Source: Halobacteriales archaeon QS_6_64_34 (GTDB lineage: Archaea; Halobacteriota; Halobacteria; Halobacteriales; Haloarculaceae). Taken from it: a DNA stretch of 64,000 nt. The DNA is taken from positions 146,520-210,519 of the forward strand of contig PXRT01000013.1 of NCBI GenBank assembly GCA_003020925.1, read 5' to 3'. Below the pieces are notes generated by a model. The model was not told where the DNA came from. It saw only the letters and a list, made by a program, of their open reading frames with translations, and did not search any database. The position numbers were made by a program, and so were the translations under genes. Positions 33,673 to 41,996 of the stretch are shown in pieces. Each line of letters begins with the position of its first letter. Position 1 is the stretch's first letter.

Positions 33673-35007
33673 CTACCGCCGCCGTCTCGCGACCCGCTCC
33701 TCTGCCGTCTCCTCGGTGACCAGTTCGTACAGTAACGCCCGCAAGCCGTCTTCTTTCGGCCGTAGAACCCGTCCGAGCCGCTGCGTAAACTCCCGCTCGG
33801 AGCCGCTGCCCGAGAGCACGACGGCGACGTTGGCGTCGGGAACGTCGACGCCCTCGTCCAAGACGTTCGCCGTCACGACCCGCGAATAGGTCCCGTCCCG
33901 AAACCGCTCCAGAATCTCGCGGCGCTCGCGGGCGCTCGTCTCGTGGGTGATGGCGGGAATCAGGAACCGCTCGGAGAGCCGGTAGACGAGGTCGGTGTAG
34001 GCCGTAAAGACGATGACGCGGTCCCCCCGGTGGCGGTCGAGGATGTCAGCCAACCTGTCTACCTTCCGCTTTGCGTTCATCATCACCTCGCGGGCGCGCT
34101 GCTTGGCCAGCAGCGCCTCCCGGGCTTTCGGGTCATTACCGGACCGCTTGACCAGTTCCTGATAGTCGCTACCGGAGCGAAGCTGGATGTTCGACTGCTT
34201 GAGGTAGTCGGTGAAGGTGCCCTGGTGGGCCTCGTAGCGCTCCCGTTCGTCGTCGGTCAGCGCGACCGCGATGCGTTTGATGTCGTAGTCGGCCAGATGC
34301 TCCCCGGCGAGGTCGTCCACGGCGACGCGCTGGACGAGCGGCCCGACCAGTTCTTCGATGACCTCGTGGGCGCCGTCGGGCCGTTCGAACGTCGCGGTGA
34401 GTCCCAGCCGCGCGGGGGCCGCGAGCAGTCGAGCGATGTCCCGGTACCCCTCCCCGCCAAGATGGTGGACCTCGTCGAAGACCACGAGCCCGAAGCGGTC
34501 GCCGAGTTCATCGGCCCGCAGATACGCCGAGTCGTAGGTCGCGACCGTCACGCTCTCGACGCGCTGTTTTCCCCCGCCAAGTCGACCGATAGGCCGCTGA
34601 AACTCGGTTTCGAGTTCGCGCTGCCACTGCTCCAGTAGGTCGATGGTCGGGACCACGACGAGGGCTGGCGTTCCGAGGGCGACCATCGCCGCGATGCCGA
34701 TGACGGTCTTGCCACTGCCCGTCGGCAGTTCGAGACAGCCCCGGTCGTCGGCATCGCGCCAGGCATCAAGCGCCGTCTGCTGGTACTCGCGGAGTTCGTA
34801 GGTCGTCGAGAGGGCGACGGAGTCGGTATCGAGGACCCGGTCGTCGTAGTCGACGCCGCGCTCGTCCAGTGCCGCCAGCAGGTCGGCGTACCGGCAGGCC
34901 GGGGCACGGGCGGATTTCGAGCGGTCGTCGTACTCGACGCCGGGCAGGTCCGGGGGGACGTCTCCAGCGAGGCGAACGGTCCCCTCCTCGAACGTCAACT
35001 CCAGCAC
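33673..35007 (-). CDS. xpb: XPB/Rad25-type DNA helicase
   Basis: A 444-residue SF2 helicase. N-terminal damage-recognition-like domain ([19 protein letters not shown]), then Q-motif RxYQ ([13 protein letters not shown]), Walker A [11 protein letters not shown], DEVH box [20 protein letters not shown], a thumb-like insertion, and motifs V-VI [39 protein letters not shown]. Opens DNA around lesions in archaeal excision repair with Bax1. I used the GTG at VLELTF: the ORF-track start 66 bp upstream is also GTG and would add 22 residues with no family character. Confidence 0.92.
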   Translation of the reverse strand: [444 protein letters not shown]

Positions 35008-35083
35008 GGTCGGTGGTTGGGTGACGCCCCCGATAACGGTTTCGCGGCTAGGAACGGTGTGGAACGAAGACACCGCAAACGGC

Positions 35084-35341
35084 CAGAAAGCCCCGAGCGG
35101 CTACGGTCCCACGACTCGCTGCGGTCCTCACTCACTTCGTTCGTTGCGGTCCTTGCGTCGTCGGGGTTCCCGTAGCCGCTCGCCCCTTTCAGTCCCGCCC
35201 GTAGCCGGTTGGCCAAACAGTGCTGGGTGGGACTGAAAGGGGCGGCGAGCTGAACGAAGGCGGGCGACGTAAGCACTGGAACGAACGAAGTGAGTGAAGG
35301 GCGCAGCGAGCCCCCCGAGTTCAGCCCGCCGGGGCTTTCTG
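35084..35341 (+). repeat. CAGAAAGCCCCG...GGGGCTTTCTG mosaic repeat, uninterrupted copy
   Basis: Closest relative of the copy at 29779: both begin CAGAAAGCCCCGAGCGGCTA and end CAGCCCGCCGGGGCTTTCTG. At 35234-35236 it has a single TGA in GGGACTGAAAGGGG, precisely where the other copy carries the 80-bp insertion. Two internal stem arms (CCCCTTTCAGTCCC and GGGACTGAAAGGGG) are perfect inverses. It fills most of the 419-bp gap between xpb and grpE. Confidence 0.9.
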
Positions 35342-35396
35342 TCTGTTCGCGATGTATCCGATACCGGAGGTTGCTGCTAGTCGGGTTTCTGAATCC

Positions 35397-35403
35397 TTTT
35401 ATT
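35397..35403 (+). promoter_or_regulatory. TATA-like box of grpE
   Basis: TTTTATT sits 23-29 bp before the grpE ATG, the expected spacing for a leaderless haloarchaeal transcript. Confidence 0.5.
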
Positions 35404-35425
35404 CGCGTGACCACTCCCTACGGGT

Positions 35426-36118
35426 ATGAGTGAGCAGGACGCAGCCGACGAGGCGACGACATCCGACGACGGGGATGCCGACGTCGACGACGGGGATGCC
35501 GACATCGATGACGTCGATATCGAAGGCGCGCCCGAGGACGTCGACACAGACGAGATAGACCTCGAGGACGTCACAGGCGAGACCGACCAGGAACTCCTCG
35601 AGCGGGTCGTCGACTCCGACCCCGAGGAGATAGCCCGCGAACTCGCGGCGCTGCGGAGCCAGAACGAGACCCTGGAGTCCGAAGTCGAAGAACTCGAAGC
35701 GGAGGCCGAGGAGCTAGAGGACAAACTCAAACGCAAGCAAGCGGAGTTCCAGAACTACAAGAAGCGGATGAAAAAGCGCCGAAAGGAGGAGCAACAACGG
35801 GCCACGGAGGACCTCGTGAGCCGGATTCTGGACGTTCGGGACAACCTCGAACGGGCGCTCGAACAGGACGAGGACACGGATATCCGGGGTGGCGTCGAGT
35901 CGACGCTCCGGCAACTGGACGACGTACTCAACGCCGAGAACGTCGCGGTCATCGACCCCGACCCCGGCGAGGACGTAGACCCGTCGGTCCATCAGGTGCT
36001 GGCGAACGTCGAGAGCGAGGAGCCCCCGGGCGCTATCGCGGACGTCCACCGGCCGGGCTACGAGATGGCCGAGAAGGTGCTGCGCGAGGCACAGGTCACG
36101 GTCTCGAAAGAGGAGTAA
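35426..36118 (+). CDS. grpE: GrpE nucleotide-exchange factor
   Basis: A 230-residue exchange factor for DnaK. The first ~65 residues are a very acidic tandem (DVDDGDADIDD). Then comes a long coiled-coil (ALRSQNETLESEVEELEAEAEELEDKLKRKQAEFQNYKKRMKKRRKEEQQRA) and the C-terminal beta-wing (NVAVIDPDPGEDVDPSVHQVL...GYEMAEKVLREAQVTVSKEE). dnaK follows after 196 bp with its own TATA-like signal, so the genes may be transcribed both together and separately. Confidence 0.95.
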   Translation: MSEQDAADEATTSDDGDADVDDGDADIDDVDIEGAPEDVDTDEIDLEDVTGETDQELLERVVDSDPEEIARELAALRSQNETLESEVEELEAEAEELEDKLKRKQAEFQNYKKRMKKRRKEEQQRATEDLVSRILDVRDNLERALEQDEDTDIRGGVESTLRQLDDVLNAENVAVIDPDPGEDVDPSVHQVLANVESEEPPGAIADVHRPGYEMAEKVLREAQVTVSKEE

Positions 36119-36279
36119 GCGACAGCCAGCTGTCTCCGGGCAAGCGAGCGGAGCGGTCTTTCAGGTGTTGCGGTCAGTTTGCGGTGCATGATAACGGCAT
36201 CGGTTAGCGGCCCGTAGTAACGACAAAACCGACAGCAGGCGGCCACTGCTCGCGGTTTGGGAGTCGTCGCATCTAGCAA

Positions 36280-36286
36280 CTTTTAA
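36280..36286 (+). promoter_or_regulatory. TATA-like box of dnaK
   Basis: CTTTTAA lies about 29-35 bp upstream of the dnaK ATG, after a 160-bp spacer from grpE. No bacterial CIRCE inverted repeat is seen, as expected for an archaeon. Confidence 0.4.
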
Positions 36287-36314
36287 CCGGCCGAATCCGG
36301 TACAACCGGGTAAG

Positions 36315-38213
36315 ATGGCGAGCAACAAGATTCTGGGTATCGACCTCGGGACCACGAACAGCGCGTTCGCGGTCATGGAAGGTGGCGACCCCGAAATCAT
36401 CGTTAACGCTGAAGGCGAGCGGACGACACCCTCCGTCGTCGCCTTCGACGACGGGGAGCGCCTCGTCGGCAAGCCCGCGAAGAATCAGGCCGTAAAGAAC
36501 CCCGAGCAGACGATTCAGTCCATCAAGCGCCACATGGGCGAGGACGACTACTCGGTGACGCTGGACGGCGAGGAGTACACGCCCGAGCAGGTCTCGGCGA
36601 TGATTCTCCAGAAAATCAAGCGGGACGCCGAGGAGTATCTCGGCGACGAGATAGAGAAGGCCGTCATCACTGTCCCGGCGTACTTCAGCGACCGACAGCG
36701 CCAGGCGACCAAGGACGCCGGCGAAATCGCCGGCTTCGAGGTCGAGCGCATCGTCAACGAGCCCACGGCGGCCGCGATGGCCTACGGGCTCGACGACGAG
36801 TCCGACCAGACCGTCCTCGTCTACGACCTGGGCGGGGGCACCTTCGACGTCTCCATCCTCGACCTGGGCGGGGGCGTCTACGAGGTCGTCGCAACCAACG
36901 GGGACAACGACCTCGGGGGCGACGACTGGGACCACGCCATCATCGACTATCTGGCCGACGAGTTCGAGGACGAGCACGGCCTCGACCTGCGCGAGGACCG
37001 CCAGGCCCTCCAGCGCCTGACCGAGGCCGCCGAGGAAGCCAAGGTCGAACTCTCCTCGCGCAAGGAGACCCGAATCAATCTCCCCTTCATTGCGACAACT
37101 GACGACGGTCCGCTGGACCTCGAGCAGAAGATTACCCGCGCGAAGTTCGAGTCCCTGACCGAGGACCTCATACAGCGCACCGTCGGCCCGACGGAGCAGG
37201 CACTGGAAGACGCCGGCTACGACAAGGGCGACATCGACGAGGTCATCCTCGTCGGCGGGTCGACCCGGATGCCCCAGGTCCAAGAGCAGGTCGAGGAGAT
37301 GACCGGCCAGGCCCCGAAGAAAAACGTCAACCCCGACGAGGCCGTCGCGCTGGGCGCGGCCATCCAGGGTGGCGTCCTCTCGGGCGACGTGGACGACATC
37401 GTCCTGCTCGACGTGACGCCGCTGTCGCTCGGCGTCGAGGTCAAGGGCGGCCTCTTCGAACGGCTCATCGAGAAAAACACCACGATTCCGACCGAAGAGT
37501 CCAAAATCTTCACGACCGCCCAGGCCAACCAGACGCAGGTCCAGATTCGCGTCTTCCAGGGCGAGCGCGAAATCGCCGATGAGAACGAACTGCTCGGTGC
37601 CTTCGCGCTCTCCGGCATCCCGCCGGCCCCCGCCGGCACGCCCCAGATTGAAGTCTCTTTCAACATCGACGAGAACGGCATCGTCAACGTCGAGGCCGAG
37701 GACAAGGGCTCGGGCAACAAGGAGGACATCACCATCGAGGGCGGCGCCGGGCTCTCCGACGAACAGATAGAGGAGATGCAACAGGAGGCCGAGGAACACG
37801 CCGAGGAAGACGAGGAACGGCGCAAGGAAATCGAGGCCCGCAACGAGGCCGAGGCCTCGGTGCGACGCGCCGAGACCCTCATCGAGGAAAACGAGGAGGA
37901 CCTCGACGCCGACAGCATCGACGACATCGAGGCCAAAATTGAGGACGTCGAGGAAACCCTCGAAGACGAGGACGCCGGCCGCGAGGAGTACGAGGACGTC
38001 ACGGAGGCGCTGAGCGAGGCCCTACAGGAAATCGGCAAACAGATGTACGAAGGCCAGGCCCAGCAGGCCGCCGGCGGCGCAGGTGCCGGGGCCGGTCCCG
38101 GCGGTGCTGCGGGTGCCGGCGCGGGCCCCGGCGGTGCCGCCGGCGGCGCGGCCGAACAGGGCGAGGAGTACGTCGACGCCGACTTCGAAGACGTTGAGGA
38201 AGACGACGAGTAA
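36315..38213 (+). CDS. dnaK: Molecular chaperone DnaK (Hsp70)
   Basis: A 632-residue Hsp70. ATPase signatures [31 protein letters not shown] and [14 protein letters not shown] are all present, along with the substrate-binding domain ([34 protein letters not shown]) and a helical lid. The tail is a Gly/Ala-rich linker ([17 protein letters not shown]) ending [16 protein letters not shown]. Archaeal dnaK genes were acquired from bacteria; the set is complete here. A pilin-like gene on the opposite strand separates it from dnaJ. Confidence 0.98.
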   Translation: MASNKILGIDLGTTNSAFAVMEGGDPEIIVNAEGERTTPSVVAFDDGERLVGKPAKNQAVKNPEQTIQSIKRHMGEDDYSVTLDGEEYTPEQVSAMILQKIKRDAEEYLGDEIEKAVITVPAYFSDRQRQATKDAGEIAGFEVERIVNEPTAAAMAYGLDDESDQTVLVYDLGGGTFDVSILDLGGGVYEVVATNGDNDLGGDDWDHAIIDYLADEFEDEHGLDLREDRQALQRLTEAAEEAKVELSSRKETRINLPFIATTDDGPLDLEQKITRAKFESLTEDLIQRTVGPTEQALEDAGYDKGDIDEVILVGGSTRMPQVQEQVEEMTGQAPKKNVNPDEAVALGAAIQGGVLSGDVDDIVLLDVTPLSLGVEVKGGLFERLIEKNTTIPTEESKIFTTAQANQTQVQIRVFQGEREIADENELLGAFALSGIPPAPAGTPQIEVSFNIDENGIVNVEAEDKGSGNKEDITIEGGAGLSDEQIEEMQQEAEEHAEEDEERRKEIEARNEAEASVRRAETLIEENEEDLDADSIDDIEAKIEDVEETLEDEDAGREEYEDVTEALSEALQEIGKQMYEGQAQQAAGGAGAGAGPGGAAGAGAGPGGAAGGAAEQGEEYVDADFEDVEEDDE

Positions 38214-38241
38214 GACGAGCGGTTCGTTTTCTACCGGCCGC

Positions 38242-38757
38242 TCACCCCGTCTCGTTCCCGACAGTAACCGTATCGAGCGTCTCGGTTCGGGTCTCGGGCG
38301 CGCCGAGCAGCCGCCCGGTCCAGACCACCTCGACGGTGTCGCCGGCGTCGAGATAGAACCCGACAGCGCGGTCGGCATCGAGGTAGTCACCGTCGTCGTC
38401 GCTGTCGACGCGGGGGTCGTCGATGCTAATCGAGTCGCCCGCTGAGACGGGGAGCCCGCTCGATTCGTTCGCCCAGCGGAGCCGGGTCGTCGAGTTGGTG
38501 TCGGCGTCGGTGACGACCAGCGCGACGGACTGCGTGCTCCTGCCGGCTAAACTGTCACCGCCAGCGTGAGTGACGGTAACACTCCCCGTCGCGTTGTCGT
38601 AGCTTCCCTCGAAGTCGGCCGTCGGCGTCGCGGTCCGGAAGTCGGCACCGGGGCCAACGACGAGCCCGGCCAGCGCGGCGACGACCAAGACGGCGGCGCC
38701 CCAGACGAAGACGCGTTCGACGGTCACGCCGGCACGGGCATCGGACCTGACACTCAT
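38242..38757 (-). CDS. Type IV pilin-like/single-TM extracellular protein
   Basis: A 171-residue protein with a short basic N-terminus (MSVRSDARAGVTVERV) and one hydrophobic span (VFVWGAAVLVVAALAGLVVG). The extracytoplasmic beta-rich domain contains TGSVTVTHAGGDSLAGRST and TRLRWANESSGLPVSAGDSI, typical of haloarchaeal pilin-like proteins. DTVEVVWTG near the end also fits. It lacks a clear class III prepilin cleavage site. It sits inverted between dnaK and dnaJ, an insertion into the chaperone cluster. Confidence 0.78.
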   Translation of the reverse strand: MSVRSDARAGVTVERVFVWGAAVLVVAALAGLVVGPGADFRTATPTADFEGSYDNATGSVTVTHAGGDSLAGRSTQSVALVVTDADTNSTTRLRWANESSGLPVSAGDSISIDDPRVDSDDDGDYLDADRAVGFYLDAGDTVEVVWTGRLLGAPETRTETLDTVTVGNETG

Positions 38758-38871
38758 TTGGCGGACTGTCTCAGGGGGGCAAAATAAGCCCCCCGGTCCA
38801 GTTGTCGTCGTGGGCCGCGTAGGAGACCCGTTCTTTTCAAGTGTCTCAATCCAGTACCACTCACACAACCA

Positions 38872-40017
38872 ATGAGCCAGGATTTCTACGAGATACTGGG
38901 GGTCTCCCGGGACGCCTCCGAAGACGACATCGAGGAGGCCTACCGGCAGAAAGCCCGGGAGTACCACCCGGACGTCAGCGACGACCCGGACGCCGAGGAG
39001 AAGTTCAAGAAGGCAAAGAAGGCAAAGGAAGTGCTGACCGACGAGGAGAAACGGCGGATGTACGACCGGATGGGCCACGACCGCTTCGAGCAGGCCGAAA
39101 AGCGCGGCGGGGCCGGCGGTGGCGGCGGCATGGGCGGTGCCGGCGGCGTCGGCGGGGCCGGCGGCTTCGACATGCAGGACATCTTCGACCAGTTCTTCGG
39201 CGGGGGCGGTCGCGGCGGCCGTGGCGGCTCCCGGCGGCGACAGGGCCAGGACCTCCAGACCCGCCTCAGCATCGACCTGGGGGAGGCCTACAACGGCGCC
39301 GAAAAGCAGATAACCGTCACCCGGCCCGAGACCTGCGAGGACTGCAACGGCAAGGGCCACCCGCCCGACGCCGACAGCGAGACCTGTCCGGAGTGTAACG
39401 GCCAGGGCCAGACCACGCGCGTCCAGCAGACCCCGATGGGGCGGGTCCAGCAGACCGCGACCTGTCGGCGCTGTGAGGGCGAGGGGACGCTGTACGACGA
39501 GACCTGTTCCACCTGTCGGGGCGAGGGGACCGTCCGCAACGAGGCCACGCTGGTAGTCGAGATACCAGCCGGCATCGAGGACGGCCAGAGCCTGCGGATG
39601 GAACGTGAGGGCGCCCCCGGCGAGAACGGCGGCCCCAACGGCGACCTCCTCGTCCAGGTCTCCGTGCGGGACCACCCCGACTTCGAGCGCGAGGGCGACG
39701 ACCTCTCCTACAACCACCCCATCTCCTTCCCGCAGGCGGTCTTTGGCGATACCGTCACCGTCCCGACCCTGGACGGCGAGGTCGAGGTCGACGTGCCCAG
39801 TGGCACCCAGAGCGGCGAGGTGTTCCGGCTCGAAGGCAAGGGGATGCCCCGCCTGCGACGCCGTGGCAACGGCGACCTCTACGTGCAAGTGCAGGTCGTC
39901 ACCCCGGACAGCCTCAACAGCGAGCAGAAAGCGGCCCTCGAAGCCTTCGCCGAGGCCGGCGGCGAGGAGGTCGACGTCGAGGAAGGGTTCTTCGAGAAGC
40001 TGAAGAACTCGCTGTAG
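38872..40017 (+). CDS. dnaJ: Chaperone DnaJ (Hsp40, type A)
   Basis: A 381-residue type A co-chaperone. J-domain with the HPD tripeptide (EYHPDVSDD), Gly-rich linker (GGAGGGGGMGG), four CxxCxGxG-type zinc repeats (CEDCNGKGH, CPECNGQGQ, CRRCEGEG, CSTCRGEG), and two C-terminal beta domains (FPQAVFGDTVTVPTLDGEVEV). The first zinc repeat ends GKGH rather than GxG. It delivers clients to DnaK and stimulates its ATPase. Divergent from the pilin-like gene. Confidence 0.97.
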   Translation: MSQDFYEILGVSRDASEDDIEEAYRQKAREYHPDVSDDPDAEEKFKKAKKAKEVLTDEEKRRMYDRMGHDRFEQAEKRGGAGGGGGMGGAGGVGGAGGFDMQDIFDQFFGGGGRGGRGGSRRRQGQDLQTRLSIDLGEAYNGAEKQITVTRPETCEDCNGKGHPPDADSETCPECNGQGQTTRVQQTPMGRVQQTATCRRCEGEGTLYDETCSTCRGEGTVRNEATLVVEIPAGIEDGQSLRMEREGAPGENGGPNGDLLVQVSVRDHPDFEREGDDLSYNHPISFPQAVFGDTVTVPTLDGEVEVDVPSGTQSGEVFRLEGKGMPRLRRRGNGDLYVQVQVVTPDSLNSEQKAALEAFAEAGGEEVDVEEGFFEKLKNSL

Positions 40018-40127
40018 GAGAACCTGTTTCTGTCGTCGGATTTGCTGGGGTACTCTCCGACTGTTCGCGCTCCCGAATCAACAGTCGAATATCACTGCTT
40101 TTGTCCGCCCGAATCCAACGACGTCCC

Positions 40128-40880
40128 ATGCAGCTACTGAGCGAGCTGGTCGCGGCGGGTCGCGAGCGCGACGGCGTGCTCTTTAGGACGTCCGAGCGGT
40201 CGGCGCCGTACAGCTACCACGATTTCTGTACGAACGTCTGGAAGGGCGGCAACCTGATGCGTCACTACGGGGTCCGCGAGGGGATGGCCGTCGCCGTCGT
40301 CGTCGGGCCGAAGAACCCGACCGGCGGGGACGAACCGGGCTACCTGCGGGACTGTCCCGACGGACTCCTGGCCATACTGGCCGCGACACTGGACGGCGCG
40401 GTGGCGGACATCGCTCCCGGAACGTCAGTCGACGCGACGGCGCTCGTGGCCCCGGCGGCGTGGCTCGACCGCTACGAACTGGCGCCGGGGACGAAGGCAC
40501 TGGCCTACGGCGGCCCGAGCGAGGACCCCACCGTCGCCGGCTTCGAGCGGGAACTGTGGAGCGAGAACCCGCTCCAGCCACCGGGCGAGCGAGGCCCCGA
40601 CGACCCCGCGCTGCGGGACGCCGACGGGACCTACAGCCACGGCGACCTGCTCGCGGCGAGTGAGCGCGTCGTCGAAGCATACGACATCGACGACGGGACG
40701 ACCGTGGCGTTGCGGGCGCCGGTCACCTCGGCGGGGGCGGTCGTCGCGGGCGTGCTCGCGCCGCTGCGGGCGGGCGCGACGGTCCGCTTTGGCGACGACA
40801 CAGCAAGTGACGTGGCCGTCGCTGGAGCCGACGCGGACGTTCCGGAGAAGACAGTTATTCGGCCGAGCGATATCCTGTAG
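40128..40880 (+). CDS. Truncated-length AMP-binding-like haloarchaeal protein
   Basis: A 250-residue soluble protein that resembles the N-terminal subdomain of adenylate-forming enzymes: SELVAAGRERDGVLFRTSERSAPYSYHDFCTNVWKGGNLMRHYGVREGMAVAVVVGP, GLLAILAATLDGAVADI and a repeat-like GDLLAASERVVEAYDIDDGTTVALRAP. It lacks the SGTTGxPK loop and the C-terminal Lys domain, so catalysis is unlikely. The frame is intact and starts cleanly at MQLLSEL. Possibly a decayed or repurposed synthetase; function unknown. Confidence 0.75.
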   Translation: MQLLSELVAAGRERDGVLFRTSERSAPYSYHDFCTNVWKGGNLMRHYGVREGMAVAVVVGPKNPTGGDEPGYLRDCPDGLLAILAATLDGAVADIAPGTSVDATALVAPAAWLDRYELAPGTKALAYGGPSEDPTVAGFERELWSENPLQPPGERGPDDPALRDADGTYSHGDLLAASERVVEAYDIDDGTTVALRAPVTSAGAVVAGVLAPLRAGATVRFGDDTASDVAVAGADADVPEKTVIRPSDIL

Positions 40881-40883
40881 GGG

Positions 40884-40927
40884 TGTTGTAGTATGTGCCG
40901 ACGCGAGGGTCGGCGCCATCCGCAATC
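40884..40927 (+). repeat. Decayed copy of the 80-bp hairpin element
   Basis: TTGTAG-TATGTGCCGAC-(5 nt)-GGTCGGCGCCATCCGCAAT aligns with the centre of the copy at 29931, minus the CGATTTACCGG block and both outer ends. It starts 5 bp after the TAG stop of the preceding gene. Confidence 0.6.
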
Positions 40928-40944
40928 GCCGACGACGGTCCCTC

Positions 40945-41130
40945 TCAGTGTGAGGCGCGGTACTCGCCGTGTTTGACGCCCAGCAGCAGCGTCACGACGC
41001 CGAACACGAGCAGGCCACCGAGGACCATCATGACGGTACTCATCTGCATCGGACTCATTATCGTCCCGACGGCGAGGACGCCAAACAGGACGAGGAAGGC
41101 TACGGCCGTCTTGGGCGCGTCTAGTTCCAT
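40945..41130 (-). CDS. Small two-TM membrane protein (DUF7333-like)
   Basis: A 61-residue protein with two hydrophobic spans (TAVAFLVLFGVLAVGTIMS and STVMMVLGGLLVFGVVTLLLGV), ending KHGEYRASH. It is a common small haloarchaeal membrane protein with no known role. Followed on the same strand, 39 bp upstream, by another multi-span protein. Confidence 0.8.
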   Translation of the reverse strand: MELDAPKTAVAFLVLFGVLAVGTIMSPMQMSTVMMVLGGLLVFGVVTLLLGVKHGEYRASH

Positions 41131-41169
41131 ACGGCTGCGAGTTAGGAACGGAGGCCCAAAGCCGTTACT

Positions 41170-41910
41170 TTACTCGGTTGGCCGGACGAGGTCGGCGAGG
41201 GCGACCAGCGAGCCGAGTATCCAGCCGACCGGGAAGGAGATGGCCAGCCACATGACGACATAGCCCAGCCCCTCCAGTTCGAACGTCCGGGAGAACGTCT
41301 CGGCGAGGCCGATAGGGGCGAGCGCGTTGGCCAGCAGCCACCGGGCCAGGGCGGTGCTGTTCGGGAGGACGACGGCGGCCAGCGTCTTCGAGAACAGCGC
41401 GGCGACGACCGGCGGGAGGAAGATGGCCGTCATCGCGAAGGGGTAGGCAAGCAGGACCGTCGTGGCCCGGCCACCGGCCGACTTGGTCCCGACGGCCAGC
41501 GCGGCCGAGACGGTCGCGACTCCGCCCGCGAGCGCGATGGCGAGGAAGCCGCCGGCGATGAGGTCCAGTTGGAACCGGGCCAGGGCGGCGAGCGCGCCCC
41601 AGACCACGAGCGAGAGCGCGACGACGCCCAGCAGGCCGAGGCTGGTCGCGGTGTGACCGATGTGGCGTGTCTGGAACCGGACGAACGCACCGAGCAACAC
41701 CAGCGGGTAGACCAGTGCGATGACCGGGACCCCCAGTGCCGACCAGGCGCGATAGCCTGCCATGCCCAGCTGGCTGTCCGGCTGCCAGGTCCCCAACACC
41801 GTATCGCCCGCACCCCGCTGGCGGGGATAGACGAGCTCCATCCACGTCTCGTGTAACCGCCGGAGGTCGATTCGGAGCCCGGCAATCACCCCGTCGTTCC
41901 CGACTGACAT
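41170..41910 (-). CDS. Multi-span haloarchaeal membrane protein
   Basis: A 246-residue integral membrane protein of unknown function. A soluble N-terminus (LRIDLRRLHETWMELVYPRQRG) precedes five to six hydrophobic segments (e.g. VPVIALVYPLVLLGAFVRF, LGLLGVVALSLVVWGALAALA, YVVMWLAISFPVGWILGSLVAL). LHETWMELVYPRQR recurs in haloarchaeal homologues as I recall them, but no function is attached. Probably in one unit with the small downstream protein. Confidence 0.78.
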   Translation of the reverse strand: MSVGNDGVIAGLRIDLRRLHETWMELVYPRQRGAGDTVLGTWQPDSQLGMAGYRAWSALGVPVIALVYPLVLLGAFVRFQTRHIGHTATSLGLLGVVALSLVVWGALAALARFQLDLIAGGFLAIALAGGVATVSAALAVGTKSAGGRATTVLLAYPFAMTAIFLPPVVAALFSKTLAAVVLPNSTALARWLLANALAPIGLAETFSRTFELEGLGYVVMWLAISFPVGWILGSLVALADLVRPTE

Positions 41911-41996
41911 ACTCCCAGTTTATTCCGTCCTGTGGTAAAGCTTTCACGCCACAGTCGAAAAGATACGGAGAGAACGGGTGAGTCCGGTTCGGGCCG

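Noticed and set aside
29777-35345. The two sister repeats as the ends of a composite transposon carrying the RNA methylase-XPB genes
   Set aside because: They are in direct orientation around ordinary housekeeping genes, with no transposase or target duplication across the pair.
36273-37799. 508-aa ORF antisense to dnaK
   Set aside because: Long open antisense frames arise from GC-rich codon bias. The translation is a Leu/Val/Gly-rich mirror of DnaK codons without domain logic, and DnaK is certain.
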